Shown here piece by piece: positions 16,335 through 23,723 of a DNA stretch of 29,031 bases. The position numbers and the translations under genes are program-made. The notes under the pieces were generated by a model. It worked only from the letters and a program-made list of their open reading frames with translations. It searched no databases and was not told the DNA's origin. Source of the stretch: CAYXWH01 sp964468755 (GTDB lineage: Bacteria > Chloroflexota > Dehalococcoidia > Dehalococcoidales > RBG-16-60-22); NCBI GenBank assembly GCA_964468755.1, contig CAYXWH010000015.1:1-29031 (forward strand), given 5' to 3'. Numbering within the stretch: position 1 is the first letter of the stretch; every line of letters starts with the position of its first letter.

Positions 16335-16808
16335 CTAAAACACTGCCATCACGGCTATCTCAATCAGCATATCGGGAAGGGCCAGGTGCTTCACTCCGAT
16401 TAAATCAAGCGTTGGCGGATTATTGTCGGCGCATAGCCTGGGGGCGTGTTTACGGAAGAAATCTTCTCTCACCTCGACTATGGCTTGCCAGGTGTCTGAG
16501 TAGGCTAAACCGCCGGGAAAATCGCCCACTACGTAATACCACATTTTCACCATATTATCCAGTGAAGATCCCATTTCTTCCAGGGTAGCCTTGATTTTTT
16601 GAAAGCAGAGTTCGGTCTGAGCTTCAACGCCGGGTAGCACGTCAACCGGGCAGGTTTCACCTGAGGGATAGGAGCGCAGGCCGGTATCGGGATTGATTCC
16701 CTCGGCTCCGCCGAGAAGAATCCAGCCGTTAGGGTTCTTCACCACGCAGGCTTGGCCCCACGGCATAAGCTTGCCACCGTAGTAGAGCTTGTGAGTTGTT
16801 ATCTCCAT
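16335..16808 (-). CDS. RidA/YjgF-family protein lacking the catalytic arginine
   Basis: 157 residues, longer than the usual 130. It shows the family's QTELCFQKIKATLEEMGSSLDNMVK helix (64-88) and the closing LALPDMLIEIAVMA strand. RidA enzymes hydrolyse reactive enamine or imine intermediates using an Arg in a P-x-R motif. Here that stretch reads PPTLDLIGV, with Leu134 where Arg is expected, so classic imine deaminase activity is doubtful. It may bind or process another carbonyl intermediate, as seen in several catabolic clusters. The start is ATG with AGGAGG at 6 bases. It sits between the M24 protein and flavoprotein copy 3. Confidence 0.85.
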   Translation of the reverse strand: MEITTHKLYYGGKLMPWGQACVVKNPNGWILLGGAEGINPDTGLRSYPSGETCPVDVLPGVEAQTELCFQKIKATLEEMGSSLDNMVKMWYYVVGDFPGGLAYSDTWQAIVEVREDFFRKHAPRLCADNNPPTLDLIGVKHLALPDMLIEIAVMAVF

Positions 16809-16935
16809 TTACAGCCTCCTTACGTGTCAGCTATCTTCATCAGCACCGTGAGAGATATAGTAATCACTCGCGGTCGGTTCCATATATTCTTAACCTAGAC
16901 ATACTGCCTTACTTGTGCAGCGTCTCCCGGTCGGG

Positions 16936-18171
16936 TTAAGCGGTTTCGACTACGTTGGTGACCATCATGTCCTTGACCGGCATCCGGGTGAATACTTCCG
17001 CACCCTTATCGGTCACCACGACCATTTCTTCCAGTTTGGTCCTTCCCACGTACGGGTCCTGTTCCATGGCTTCGACGGCTAATGTCATGCCTTTTTCAAA
17101 GGTCATCGGGTGGTCAAATGACCAGAGCCGGTTGATTATGGGATATTCGTAGAGCCACAGTCCCAGTCCATGCCCCAAATCCTCGCACCAGCCATATTCT
17201 TCAGTGGGGAAGCCGCGTTCCTGGCAGGTAACCCAGTGTTTGGCGGCATCCGCGGTGGTTGCCCCCGGCTTGATGGTATCAATAACCTTGTACATGCGTT
17301 CGTAGCTTCGCCGGTGCATGTCTTTCTCTTTGTCATTGGGTTTTCTGCCGACAATGATGTTACGGTAGTAGCAGGTGCAGTAGCCCATGTAGGTGACCCG
17401 GACAAAGTCAGTAGTGACCACATCACCCACCTGTATTATCTTATCGGTGTTGGGCGGAGCGCCCCCGGATTGCACCGTCAGACTCCAGACGCTTTCGGCG
17501 CCGGCGCGGAACATGGCTTCATTAGCGGCGGCAACCAGGTCACGGTCGCGAACTCCCGGTTTGAGGGCGTTATACAGGGCATACCAGCCTGTCTCAGCTA
17601 TGGCTACCGCCATCTTCAGGCAGTTGACTTCATCCTCGGTCTTTATCGCCCGTGCTTCCAGCATCGTCGGCATGATATTGACTGTCTCGATACCGGCTTC
17701 TTTTAGCGCCTGATAAGCCGGTTCATCAATCTTGTCGATACCCAGCTTCTCCTTCTCCAGACCTCGTTCCTGCAAGTCTCTTTTTATTGCCTCAGCGAAT
17801 TTTTTAGCCATTTCCCAGGTGGCTTCCCTGCCGCAAGCCCCGTTTGCCCACTGGTGGGCAAGTCTGACGTTTTCCGGTTTTATCCACGGGCATACTCCGA
17901 GGAGTTTACCGGGTGGGAACTGGTATACGATGGGGTCGTGGTCGGCAAAGGCTATCGTGTAGCGAAGCTGGTCAATGAAGTCCACGCCAATGGTACCGGT
18001 CACATAACGGATATTCTCCGGGCGAGCCAACAAACATGCCGCTATCTGGTTTTTCTTCAAGGAGCTTTGTGCCTTGGCCAGTCTTGCCTCCCTCATGCGG
18101 GCAAAATTGATCCGCTCATCCCAGTCGACACCTCCCTCTCCCCAGCGTAGCTTTGATGCGTATTGTGCCAT
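16936..18171 (-). CDS. M24 (Xaa-Pro peptidase/creatinase fold) protein with an altered metal site
   Basis: 411 residues: an N-terminal creatinase-like domain (to about 170) and a C-terminal pita-bread domain. By the PepP pattern the ligands are Asp255, His334 (GHGLGL), Glu367 and Glu381, but the second Asp reads Cys267 (GYCTCYYRN instead of GYxxDxTR). The usual second His of GHGxGxxxHE is Tyr341. The fold also serves creatinase (metal-free C-N hydrolysis) and DMSP lyase DddP, so this protein need not be a peptidase. Its place in a catabolic block fits a C-N or C-S cleaving or lyase role. The start is ATG with AAAGGAG at 8 bases. Confidence 0.87.
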   Translation of the reverse strand: MAQYASKLRWGEGGVDWDERINFARMREARLAKAQSSLKKNQIAACLLARPENIRYVTGTIGVDFIDQLRYTIAFADHDPIVYQFPPGKLLGVCPWIKPENVRLAHQWANGACGREATWEMAKKFAEAIKRDLQERGLEKEKLGIDKIDEPAYQALKEAGIETVNIMPTMLEARAIKTEDEVNCLKMAVAIAETGWYALYNALKPGVRDRDLVAAANEAMFRAGAESVWSLTVQSGGAPPNTDKIIQVGDVVTTDFVRVTYMGYCTCYYRNIIVGRKPNDKEKDMHRRSYERMYKVIDTIKPGATTADAAKHWVTCQERGFPTEEYGWCEDLGHGLGLWLYEYPIINRLWSFDHPMTFEKGMTLAVEAMEQDPYVGRTKLEEMVVVTDKGAEVFTRMPVKDMMVTNVVETA

Positions 18172-18186
18172 CGCCTTTCTCCTTTC

Positions 18187-18216
18187 ATTACCGTAATTAC
18201 GAGAATTACCGGTAAT
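18187..18216. repeat. tandem palindromes ATTACCGTAAT and ATTACCGGTAAT
   Basis: Two near-identical palindromes lie side by side in the 56-base gap between acyl-CoA dehydrogenase 1 and the M24 gene: 18187-18197 (odd centre) and 18205-18216 (perfect, 12 bases). They end about 15 bases upstream of the M24 start codon and flank its SD region. A regulator binding site is the simplest reading. Confidence 0.4.
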
Positions 18217-18227
18217 GTATCAGGCAC

Positions 18228-19370
18228 TCATACTGCCTGTAGATTTAGACCCCGGGATATAGTTTTACGATGAAACCTGGCGTCACCAAAGGCAAGCTCG
18301 GCAGCCTTGGCTCGCCGGAAATACAGCGACATATCGTGGTCTTCCATAATGCCAACTCCGCCGTGGACCTGCGTGCCAAGTTTAACCGCCTGTCGATATG
18401 CCTCACTCACCCATGATTTAGCCATGGCGGCTGTCTCGGTACACGGGAGACCCCGGCTAATCTTCCAGGCTGCCTCATGGGTAATCACCTTGGAACTGTC
18501 AACAGCTGTCAGAATGTTGGCGCAGTGGTGCTGTATTGCCTGGAAAGTACCGATGGCGACACCGAACTGCACCCGCTGTTTGGCATGTTCCACGGTCATT
18601 TCCAGCACCGCCTGCATGCCGCCAACCATCTCGCAGCATTTGGCTACCGAAGCCATTTCCAGTGCTTTTTGTATCACGCTCCAGCCTTCATCGAGTTTGC
18701 CAAGGATATTTGCCCCAGGTACTCTCACCCGGTTGAAGGAGACCTCGCACTTCTTATCCCTGGCGATGGTCTTGAGCGGGGTGATGCTGATGCCTGGAAG
18801 GCTGGCATCGACGATGAAGACGGTTATCCCGTCCTCCGGTTTGCCCCGGTCGCCGGTCCTGGCGGCACAAAGCAGATAGTCGGCGACATGGGCGTCAGAA
18901 ACGAAAAGCTTGGTGCCATTGAGGGTAAAACCGTTATTATCGGGTGTAGCCGACAGTTGTATTGAAGCGGCGTCGTAGCCGGCGCTGGCTTCGGTCAGAG
19001 CGAGGGTGAAGATAGCCTTGCCACTGGCGATCCGGGGCAGGTATTCCCGCTTTTGTTCCTCAGTGCCGGCATCGAGTATGGGTAAGCCACCGAGGAGCAC
19101 TGTGGAGAAGAAAGGGCCGGGCAGGCAGGCACGTCCCGTTTCCTCCAGCAGCACAGCCAGGTCAAGGAAGCTCATATCGCTCCCGCCGTACTTTTCCGGG
19201 AAAGCCAGTCCCATCCAGCCGAGGTCAGCCATCTGCTGCCAAAGCTTTGCTGGGTAGCCCTGTTCGTCCTGTTCCATTTCTCTGACCAGCTTTTTCGGGC
19301 ATTTATCGGTGAGAAAATCTCGAGCCGCGCTTCTGAGCATTTCCTGTTCTTCGGAAAGTCCAAAATTCAT
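18228..19370 (-). CDS. acyl-CoA dehydrogenase, subunit 1
   Basis: 380 residues with the standard ACAD layout: an N-terminal helical domain (FGLSEEQEMLRSAARDFL), a middle beta domain (FTLALTEASAGYDA, LNGTKLFVSDA) and a C-terminal domain with QVHGGVGIMEDHDMSLYFRR. Glu343 in GIMED aligns with the usual catalytic base. It forms an alpha,beta double bond in an acyl-CoA and passes electrons to ETF; no ETF genes are in the window. It lies 22 bases downstream of the second ACAD gene. Adjacent unlike ACADs are typical of alpha2beta2 enzymes of steroid and cyclic-acid side-chain degradation in actinobacteria, so a mixed enzyme is plausible. The start is ATG with GAGGAG. Confidence 0.93.
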   Translation of the reverse strand: MNFGLSEEQEMLRSAARDFLTDKCPKKLVREMEQDEQGYPAKLWQQMADLGWMGLAFPEKYGGSDMSFLDLAVLLEETGRACLPGPFFSTVLLGGLPILDAGTEEQKREYLPRIASGKAIFTLALTEASAGYDAASIQLSATPDNNGFTLNGTKLFVSDAHVADYLLCAARTGDRGKPEDGITVFIVDASLPGISITPLKTIARDKKCEVSFNRVRVPGANILGKLDEGWSVIQKALEMASVAKCCEMVGGMQAVLEMTVEHAKQRVQFGVAIGTFQAIQHHCANILTAVDSSKVITHEAAWKISRGLPCTETAAMAKSWVSEAYRQAVKLGTQVHGGVGIMEDHDMSLYFRRAKAAELAFGDARFHRKTISRGLNLQAV

Positions 19371-19392
19371 TCTCAGACTCCTCTTACCAATA

Positions 19393-20550
19393 TTATTTAC
19401 GGGGTAGCCTCAGGCCTCTGAGCGCCATAATATATCGCTGAATTTCGGAGGAACCACCAATAATCGTCCACCGGCAACTATCTACGTACTCCTGTGAAAC
19501 CCAGCCGTTGAGCGGCGACCATTTGGAGTCCGTGGTAAGTTCACCGTAGTGTCCCAGTATCTGCATGAATATATTGAACATATGCTGACGTAATTCGCTC
19601 GCGTAGAGCTTGGATAAAGAGGATTCATAGACAAGCTGTGTGCCTTCGTCATATACCGCCGCCGCCTTGTAACTCAGTAGAGCGGCGGTGTGAATCTGGG
19701 TCTTTATCTCAGCCAGCTCATCCAGAATCCACGGTTTCTCGTTAACAATGTTCTGATAACGGTCATCATCGCGGAGAAAATCTACAAGCTGGTCAAAGCG
19801 GTGTTTCAGGTCTCCAATCCAGAGGATTCTCTCGAAGCCAATGGCACTACCGGCATATTCCCAGCCGTGATTCTCTTCACCTAACAGGTTATCTTTGGGA
19901 ACGTGGACATCTTCGTAAAAGACCTCGTTTGTTCTCAGTCCCGAGGAGGTGTAGAGCGGGCTTACCGTGATGCCGGGGCTTTTCACATCAACAATGAAGA
20001 TAGAAAGCCCCTTGTGCTTGGGTACCTCAGGGTCAGTCCTGGAAAGGAGCCAGTGGTAGTCTGCATAGTGGGTTTCGGTATTAAACGTCTTTTGCCCGTT
20101 GATGATATATTCATCTCCTTTATTCACCGCCCGTATCTGGACTGACGCCAGGTCAGAGCCAGCCTCGGGCTCGGTATAGCCGAGGCCAAATTCAATCTCT
20201 CCCCGGGCGATGCCGGTGAGGTACTTATCTTTCTGGGCTTCACTGCCAAAACGCATCAGGGTATGCCCGATAACCAGGCCATCAAGGGGCCAGGGACCCT
20301 GGAAATAGCCCATTTCCTCAAACATGATGCCCTCGGCGATATGGCTTAGGCTGCGACCGCCGTATATCTCCGGCCATGATGGAGCCAGCAGCTGCCGCTC
20401 GCCCATTTTACGAATAAGCTCCTTGCCGTGAGGACCCAGACCCTTCAACGACTCAGTTTCGGCAACCACACCGGGATTCACTTCCTTTTCCAGGAATTCG
20501 CGTAGTTCCTGCTGATATTCCTTTTCCTCGGGGGTAAGTTCAAAGTCCAT
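19393..20550 (-). CDS. acyl-CoA dehydrogenase, subunit 2
   Basis: 385 residues from the ATG preceded by GGGAGG at 5 bases; the frame is open 10 codons further but without a site. The N-terminal MDFELTPEEKEYQQELREFL, the flavin motifs GYTEPEAGSDLASVQ and INGQKTFNTETHYAD, and the closing GGSSEIQRYIMALRGL place it in the FadE17/FadE26-like branch. The GGxG-E loop near residue 340 is absent. A Glu in the GFERILW helix may be the base, as in isovaleryl-CoA dehydrogenase-type enzymes. It lies between the thiolase (42-base gap) and ACAD subunit 1. Confidence 0.92.
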   Translation of the reverse strand: MDFELTPEEKEYQQELREFLEKEVNPGVVAETESLKGLGPHGKELIRKMGERQLLAPSWPEIYGGRSLSHIAEGIMFEEMGYFQGPWPLDGLVIGHTLMRFGSEAQKDKYLTGIARGEIEFGLGYTEPEAGSDLASVQIRAVNKGDEYIINGQKTFNTETHYADYHWLLSRTDPEVPKHKGLSIFIVDVKSPGITVSPLYTSSGLRTNEVFYEDVHVPKDNLLGEENHGWEYAGSAIGFERILWIGDLKHRFDQLVDFLRDDDRYQNIVNEKPWILDELAEIKTQIHTAALLSYKAAAVYDEGTQLVYESSLSKLYASELRQHMFNIFMQILGHYGELTTDSKWSPLNGWVSQEYVDSCRWTIIGGSSEIQRYIMALRGLRLPRK

Positions 20551-20592
20551 TATTTCCTCCCTTGCCGACCGAGAAATCAACGTTTATTTGCG

Positions 20593-21747
20593 TTATCTCT
20601 TTAGTATGGTAACGGCGGCATTACCACCGGCGCCGGTCACGTGGCACAGGCCCACCCTGGCGCCGGGAACCTGGCGGGGACCGGCATCGCCACGGAGCTG
20701 GAGAGTAACCTCAAAAATCTGACCCAGTGCCGAGGCGCCGGTAGGCTCTCCCTTGGAAAGGAGTCCCCCGCTGACGCTTACCGGGATGTCACCGTCACGT
20801 TCGGTCCTGCCTTCATCGATGAGGCGGCCGCCTTCACCCGGCGGGCAGAGGCCGAGCTCTTCGTAGAAAATAATCTCCGAGGCGGAGTCGGTGTCCTGGA
20901 GCTCGACGAGGCTGAGGTCTTCCGGGCCAAGGCCGGCGGTCTCATATGCCTGTTGAGAGAGAGCCACGGTAATCTCGGTGTTTTGAATCCTGGTACTCAA
21001 ACCGATGTCACCGATGCCGGACGCTGATTGGGATGTGCCGTAACGGGCAACACCGGTGTGAACCGCGGCTACGGTAACCGGCTTGCCGGTGTATTTACTG
21101 GCGACATCACGGCTGCACAGAATAGCTGCGGCGGCGCCCTCATTGGGTGCGCAAAACATCAACAGCCTCAGGGGATAACAGACAATGGGTGAGTTGAGTA
21201 TCTCCTCCGCGCTGATCGCCTTCTGGTACATGGCATAGGGGTTGTGCACCGCATTCCGGTGGTTTTTCTCCGATATCCTGGCGAGCTGTTGCTCAGTGGT
21301 ACCGTACAGTGCCATGTGACGGGTTGCCCTCAGGGCAAAGCCAACTGGATTAACCCCCAGACCGCTGAGCATCTGCCATTCAGGGAAGGAGGTCATGCGC
21401 ATAAAGCCCCGGGGCATCTTTTCCACGCCGAGGGCCAGGGCGACATCGTATAAGCCGGCGGCGATGCCATTGGCGGCTTGCTGGAGTGCGGTGGCGCCGC
21501 TGGCGCAGGCAGTCTCCACGTTGACTATCGGAATTCCGGTCAGTCCAATGCCGGAAAGGACGCGGTGACCGGCGCCGGTACCGCCGTGCATATGGCCGCA
21601 AAAGGCGATCTGGACATCCTTAAAGGACATATTGTTGGCGTCCCTGAGCGCCATTCTGACGGCTTCCTGTCCCAATTGCTCGAAGGTCTTATCCTGGTAT
21701 CGTCCGAACTTGTGTATGCCGACTCCGGCGATGACTACCTCTCTCAT
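20593..21747 (-). CDS. SCP2/lipid-transfer-type thiolase
   Basis: 384 residues with the thiolase fold. The nucleophile Cys81 (VETACASGATAL) is present. The catalytic His of GHPxGA is Glu334 here (SKGEPTGAS), and the HDxF His reads Gln (ELQDTDSASE). A possible second Cys is Cys368 (GLCHVTGAGG). This is the SCP2-thiolase branch that works with DUF35 partners, cleaving or joining acyl-CoA chains or running retro-aldol reactions in side-chain degradation. The DUF35 gene is 39 bases upstream, as expected for such a complex. The start is ATG with AGGAGG at 5 bases. Whether it is a thiolase, an aldolase or an acyltransferase is open. Confidence 0.9.
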   Translation of the reverse strand: MREVVIAGVGIHKFGRYQDKTFEQLGQEAVRMALRDANNMSFKDVQIAFCGHMHGGTGAGHRVLSGIGLTGIPIVNVETACASGATALQQAANGIAAGLYDVALALGVEKMPRGFMRMTSFPEWQMLSGLGVNPVGFALRATRHMALYGTTEQQLARISEKNHRNAVHNPYAMYQKAISAEEILNSPIVCYPLRLLMFCAPNEGAAAAILCSRDVASKYTGKPVTVAAVHTGVARYGTSQSASGIGDIGLSTRIQNTEITVALSQQAYETAGLGPEDLSLVELQDTDSASEIIFYEELGLCPPGEGGRLIDEGRTERDGDIPVSVSGGLLSKGEPTGASALGQIFEVTLQLRGDAGPRQVPGARVGLCHVTGAGGNAAVTILKR

Positions 21748-21786
21748 AGCGCCTCCTGCGTTGTATATAGTGGTAGTGCGGATACA

Positions 21787-22230
21787 TCATACCGGCTTGA
21801 ACTTGAAGCCGATGACCTCGTTGCCTTCGTCATCATCGAACAGTTTATCGATTATCAGCATCATGTCCATGCCGACCTTTAGCCGTTCGGGGTTATGCTC
21901 GGTCAGGTGGGCTTCGACCCTGGCTCCCTGGGGCAGGTCAATCAAGCCGACGCCAAAGGGGATGGGGCCTTTATAACCCTCGGGTACCGGGTGATTGACA
22001 TTGGTGAAACTGAAGAGGATACCTTCGGGGCCAAGAAGAGTTTCCTCCACGTCATCGGAGCAGCAGTTGGGGCATCCGGTTTGTTTGGGGAAGACTACCT
22101 CGCCGCAGACGTTGCACCGGCTGCCGATAAGGTGGGGTTCTTCAGTAGGGGATGAGGGGATGGTGAACAGGTGTTCGCCGACCGGAATCGACCGGCTGTC
22201 CTTGCTGGTGGGACCGGTTTCATCAGGCAT
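21787..22230 (-). CDS. DUF35 zinc-ribbon/OB-fold protein, thiolase partner
   Basis: 147 residues. The zinc ribbon is Cys39-x2-Cys42 and Cys53-x2-Cys56, followed by an OB fold (GILFSFTNVNHPVPEGYKGP, FGVGLIDLPQGARVEAHL). Such proteins bind next to SCP2-type thiolases or aldolases and help form the CoA channel, for example in archaeal HMG-CoA synthesis and actinobacterial steroid side-chain cleavage. It is the first structural gene after the promoter at 22342-22370. The start is ATG with GGAGGT at 10 bases. Confidence 0.92.
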   Translation of the reverse strand: MPDETGPTSKDSRSIPVGEHLFTIPSSPTEEPHLIGSRCNVCGEVVFPKQTGCPNCCSDDVEETLLGPEGILFSFTNVNHPVPEGYKGPIPFGVGLIDLPQGARVEAHLTEHNPERLKVGMDMMLIIDKLFDDDEGNEVIGFKFKPV

Positions 22231-22280
22231 TTATCTTCACACCTCCACAAAAAGCGTTGAAGCTAATTAACACGATAACA

Positions 22281-22292
22281 AGTATATATAGT
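22281..22292. promoter_or_regulatory. candidate MarR operator, copy A
   Basis: AGTATATATAGT lies in the leader between the promoter at 22342-22370 and the DUF35 start. Its exact reverse complement occurs once more, just upstream of the marR-family gene (22937-22948). A shared near-palindrome at both regions suggests one regulator, most simply the MarR protein encoded between them. Confidence 0.4.
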
Positions 22293-22336
22293 GTTTAGTA
22301 AAGAGGTGATAAAAATGCGTTAACTATTAAGGATTG

Positions 22337-22364
22337 GATACTTTATAACACAAAAAATAGTATC
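22337..22364. promoter_or_regulatory. inverted repeat overlapping the catabolic promoter
   Basis: GATACT (22337-22342) and AGTATC (22359-22364) form a perfect inverted repeat whose arms touch the -10 box and the edge of the spacer of the promoter at 22342-22370. Occupation by a regulator would block polymerase. Confidence 0.4.
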
Positions 22365-22370
22365 TGTCAA
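22342..22370 (-). promoter_or_regulatory. sigma70-type promoter of the thiolase/ACAD operon
   Basis: On the minus strand TTGACA (22365-22370) and TATAAA (22342-22347) are exactly 17 bases apart. Transcription would start near 22335 and leave a leader of about 105 bases before the DUF35 gene. This is the best promoter match in the catabolic block. Confidence 0.75.
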
Positions 22371-22414
22371 TAGGAACAATAAAGGGTGCAACTAATAAAT
22401 TATATAAAAATATG

Positions 22415-22918
22415 TTAAGAACCGGGAATGCGACTCAGCATGTACCTTCTGATTTGTTTTAATAAGGAATTGAGTTCCTCTATCTGTTCCAGACTGAGCG
22501 GATTGAGGACTTCATGGCTGACGCGCTCTCGTCCTTCGGTACCGGCTCGTTTAACCAGTTCAAGTCCTTTTCTGGTTATACGGACTTTTCTCGTCCGGCG
22601 GTCCTCGCCGATCGGCTCTCTTTTCACCAGCCCCTGTTTCTCCAGAGTATCAATGATCCTGGTTACAGCATGTTTGGAGCGAAAAACGCGCTTGCTTATC
22701 AGCGTCGGTGTCATAGTGCCACCATGCAGTATTAGATTGTGCAGAACATTAAAGCCGGTACGGCTGGCTGGTAACTTGGTAAGCTGGATATCAAGATATC
22801 GGTTGACAACATCGGCGGTGTAAGTAAAGGAAAGAAAAGTATCGACTTTTAATTGTCGGGCCTGGGACCGGATTTCAGTAGCCATAGACTCTATATTATC
22901 GGCAAAACTGCTGGGCAT
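22415..22918 (-). CDS. MarR-family transcription regulator
   Basis: 167 residues. The winged helix-turn-helix spans about 65-135 (MTPTLISKRVFRSKHAVTRI for the HTH, then the wing GEDRRTRKVRITRKGLEL). N- and C-terminal helices provide the dimer interface. MarR proteins usually repress nearby genes and let go when they bind a phenolic, acyl-CoA or other small ligand. It heads the minus-strand catabolic block, so control of the DUF35-thiolase-ACAD operon and of itself is the natural reading. The start is ATG with AGGAGGT 5 bases upstream. Confidence 0.93.
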   Translation of the reverse strand: MPSSFADNIESMATEIRSQARQLKVDTFLSFTYTADVVNRYLDIQLTKLPASRTGFNVLHNLILHGGTMTPTLISKRVFRSKHAVTRIIDTLEKQGLVKREPIGEDRRTRKVRITRKGLELVKRAGTEGRERVSHEVLNPLSLEQIEELNSLLKQIRRYMLSRIPGS

Positions 22919-22936
22919 TGTTACCTCCTGTACATA

Positions 22937-22948
22937 ACTATATATACT
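22937..22948. promoter_or_regulatory. candidate MarR operator, copy B
   Basis: ACTATATATACT, 19 bases upstream of the MarR start codon, is the exact reverse complement of the site at 22281-22292. It overlaps the TATA-rich stretch that probably holds the -10 box of the regulator gene, so it would suit autoregulation. Confidence 0.4.
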
Positions 22949-23165
22949 ATGTGTGGTTCAGTCATTTTGGTCTTACAGGAAAGAAATATGTTTATAAAAT
23001 ATCATAATAAATATATATTATCAAAAGGAATCTTATAATAAAGTGATAGTTCTATATGAAAAATTATAACCTTTTAGAAGATGTTTGTAAAAATGAGCAT
23101 AATCACATGAATGAAGCCCGTTATTTAACGTTCCAGTACTGTTGGCAAAGAGTAGTTCATAACAT

Positions 23166-23193
23166 GAGCACCGTCACTATCGGTGTTCTTTAT
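23166..23193 (+). terminator. terminator-like stem with short T-run
   Basis: GAGCACCG and CGGTGTTC pair over 8 positions (one G-U) around a 7-base loop and are followed by TTTAT. The T-run is short. It may end a plus-strand transcript from the AT-rich region before it, or be part of a longer RNA structure. Confidence 0.35.
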
Positions 23194-23401
23194 CCGGGAC
23201 TATCCCTTACAGTGTGTACTGTCCTTGACAAGGTAGAGCGTCTGGGATAAAATGATACCACTTTCAGATGGGTACTATCATGGTAACCGGGCAAACATAA
23301 CTCAGTAGCTCCTGTAGAGCCCGCGCAGTCGGTAAGGGCATTTTCGAGAGCCGTATAAGAGAGAGACAAGAAAGATACGCTATTTGCGGAAGTAACGGCA
23401 A

Positions 23402-23484
23402 CGGGCTCATCGGTAGTGACGGCGATGAAACTGCTAAGGTCATCAGCGGTATCCGGGCTCATCGAAGGTGGTTGTGATGAGCCC
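23402..23484 (+). repeat. duplicated arm with a single pairing partner
   Basis: CGGGCTCATCG occurs at 23402-23412 and 23454-23464. GATGAGCCC at 23476-23484 is complementary to both. The near copy forms a 9-bp perfect stem with a 12-base loop; the far copy would make a longer, alternative hairpin. Mutually exclusive pairing of this kind is seen in RNA switches and attenuators, although no T-tract follows. Confidence 0.4.
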
Positions 23485-23723
23485 AATTTGGTGAATTAAA
23501 ATACCTTGCTGACAGTTCAGTGGAGAGAAGCCAGGGTAAATAAGTGTGTTACCCGGTGGTTAACGTGGTTGGCGCGAGATGTAGCTACCGGTTACCATTA
23601 CTGATACAGAGGGAAAAAACTCAGTGCCAGTGGTACCGAGGAAAGAGTACCTGACTGGAAACGGTCACTGCTGGATTCTTGATAGCGAAATGAAATCCGG
23701 CGGATGTGGTAAGGGAGGTCAAT

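Larger units (their letters stand above)
22919..23723. other. 805-base region without a convincing gene; repeats and hairpins
   Basis: The first about 150 bases are very AT-rich and should hold the marR promoter. From 23160 there are several structures: a stem GAGCACCG/CGGTGTTC (23166-23188) followed by TTTAT; an 11-bp inverted repeat ATGGTAACCGG (23280-23290) with CCGGTTACCAT (23588-23598); and a direct repeat of CGGGCTCATCG (23402-23412 and 23454-23464) whose second copy can pair with GATGAGCCC (23476-23484). Short open frames exist on both strands but none has a family signature plus a ribosome site. The region could be a decayed gene, a small non-autonomous element or a structured RNA leader for the zinc-ribbon gene. 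Confidence 0.45.

Noticed and set aside
23402..23484. CRISPR array or direct-repeat array
   Set aside because: Only two copies of an 11-base repeat and no cas genes.
23190..23486. 98-codon minus-strand frame in the repeat region
   Set aside because: No recognisable domain, no Shine-Dalgarno site, and it overlaps the hairpins; more likely chance.
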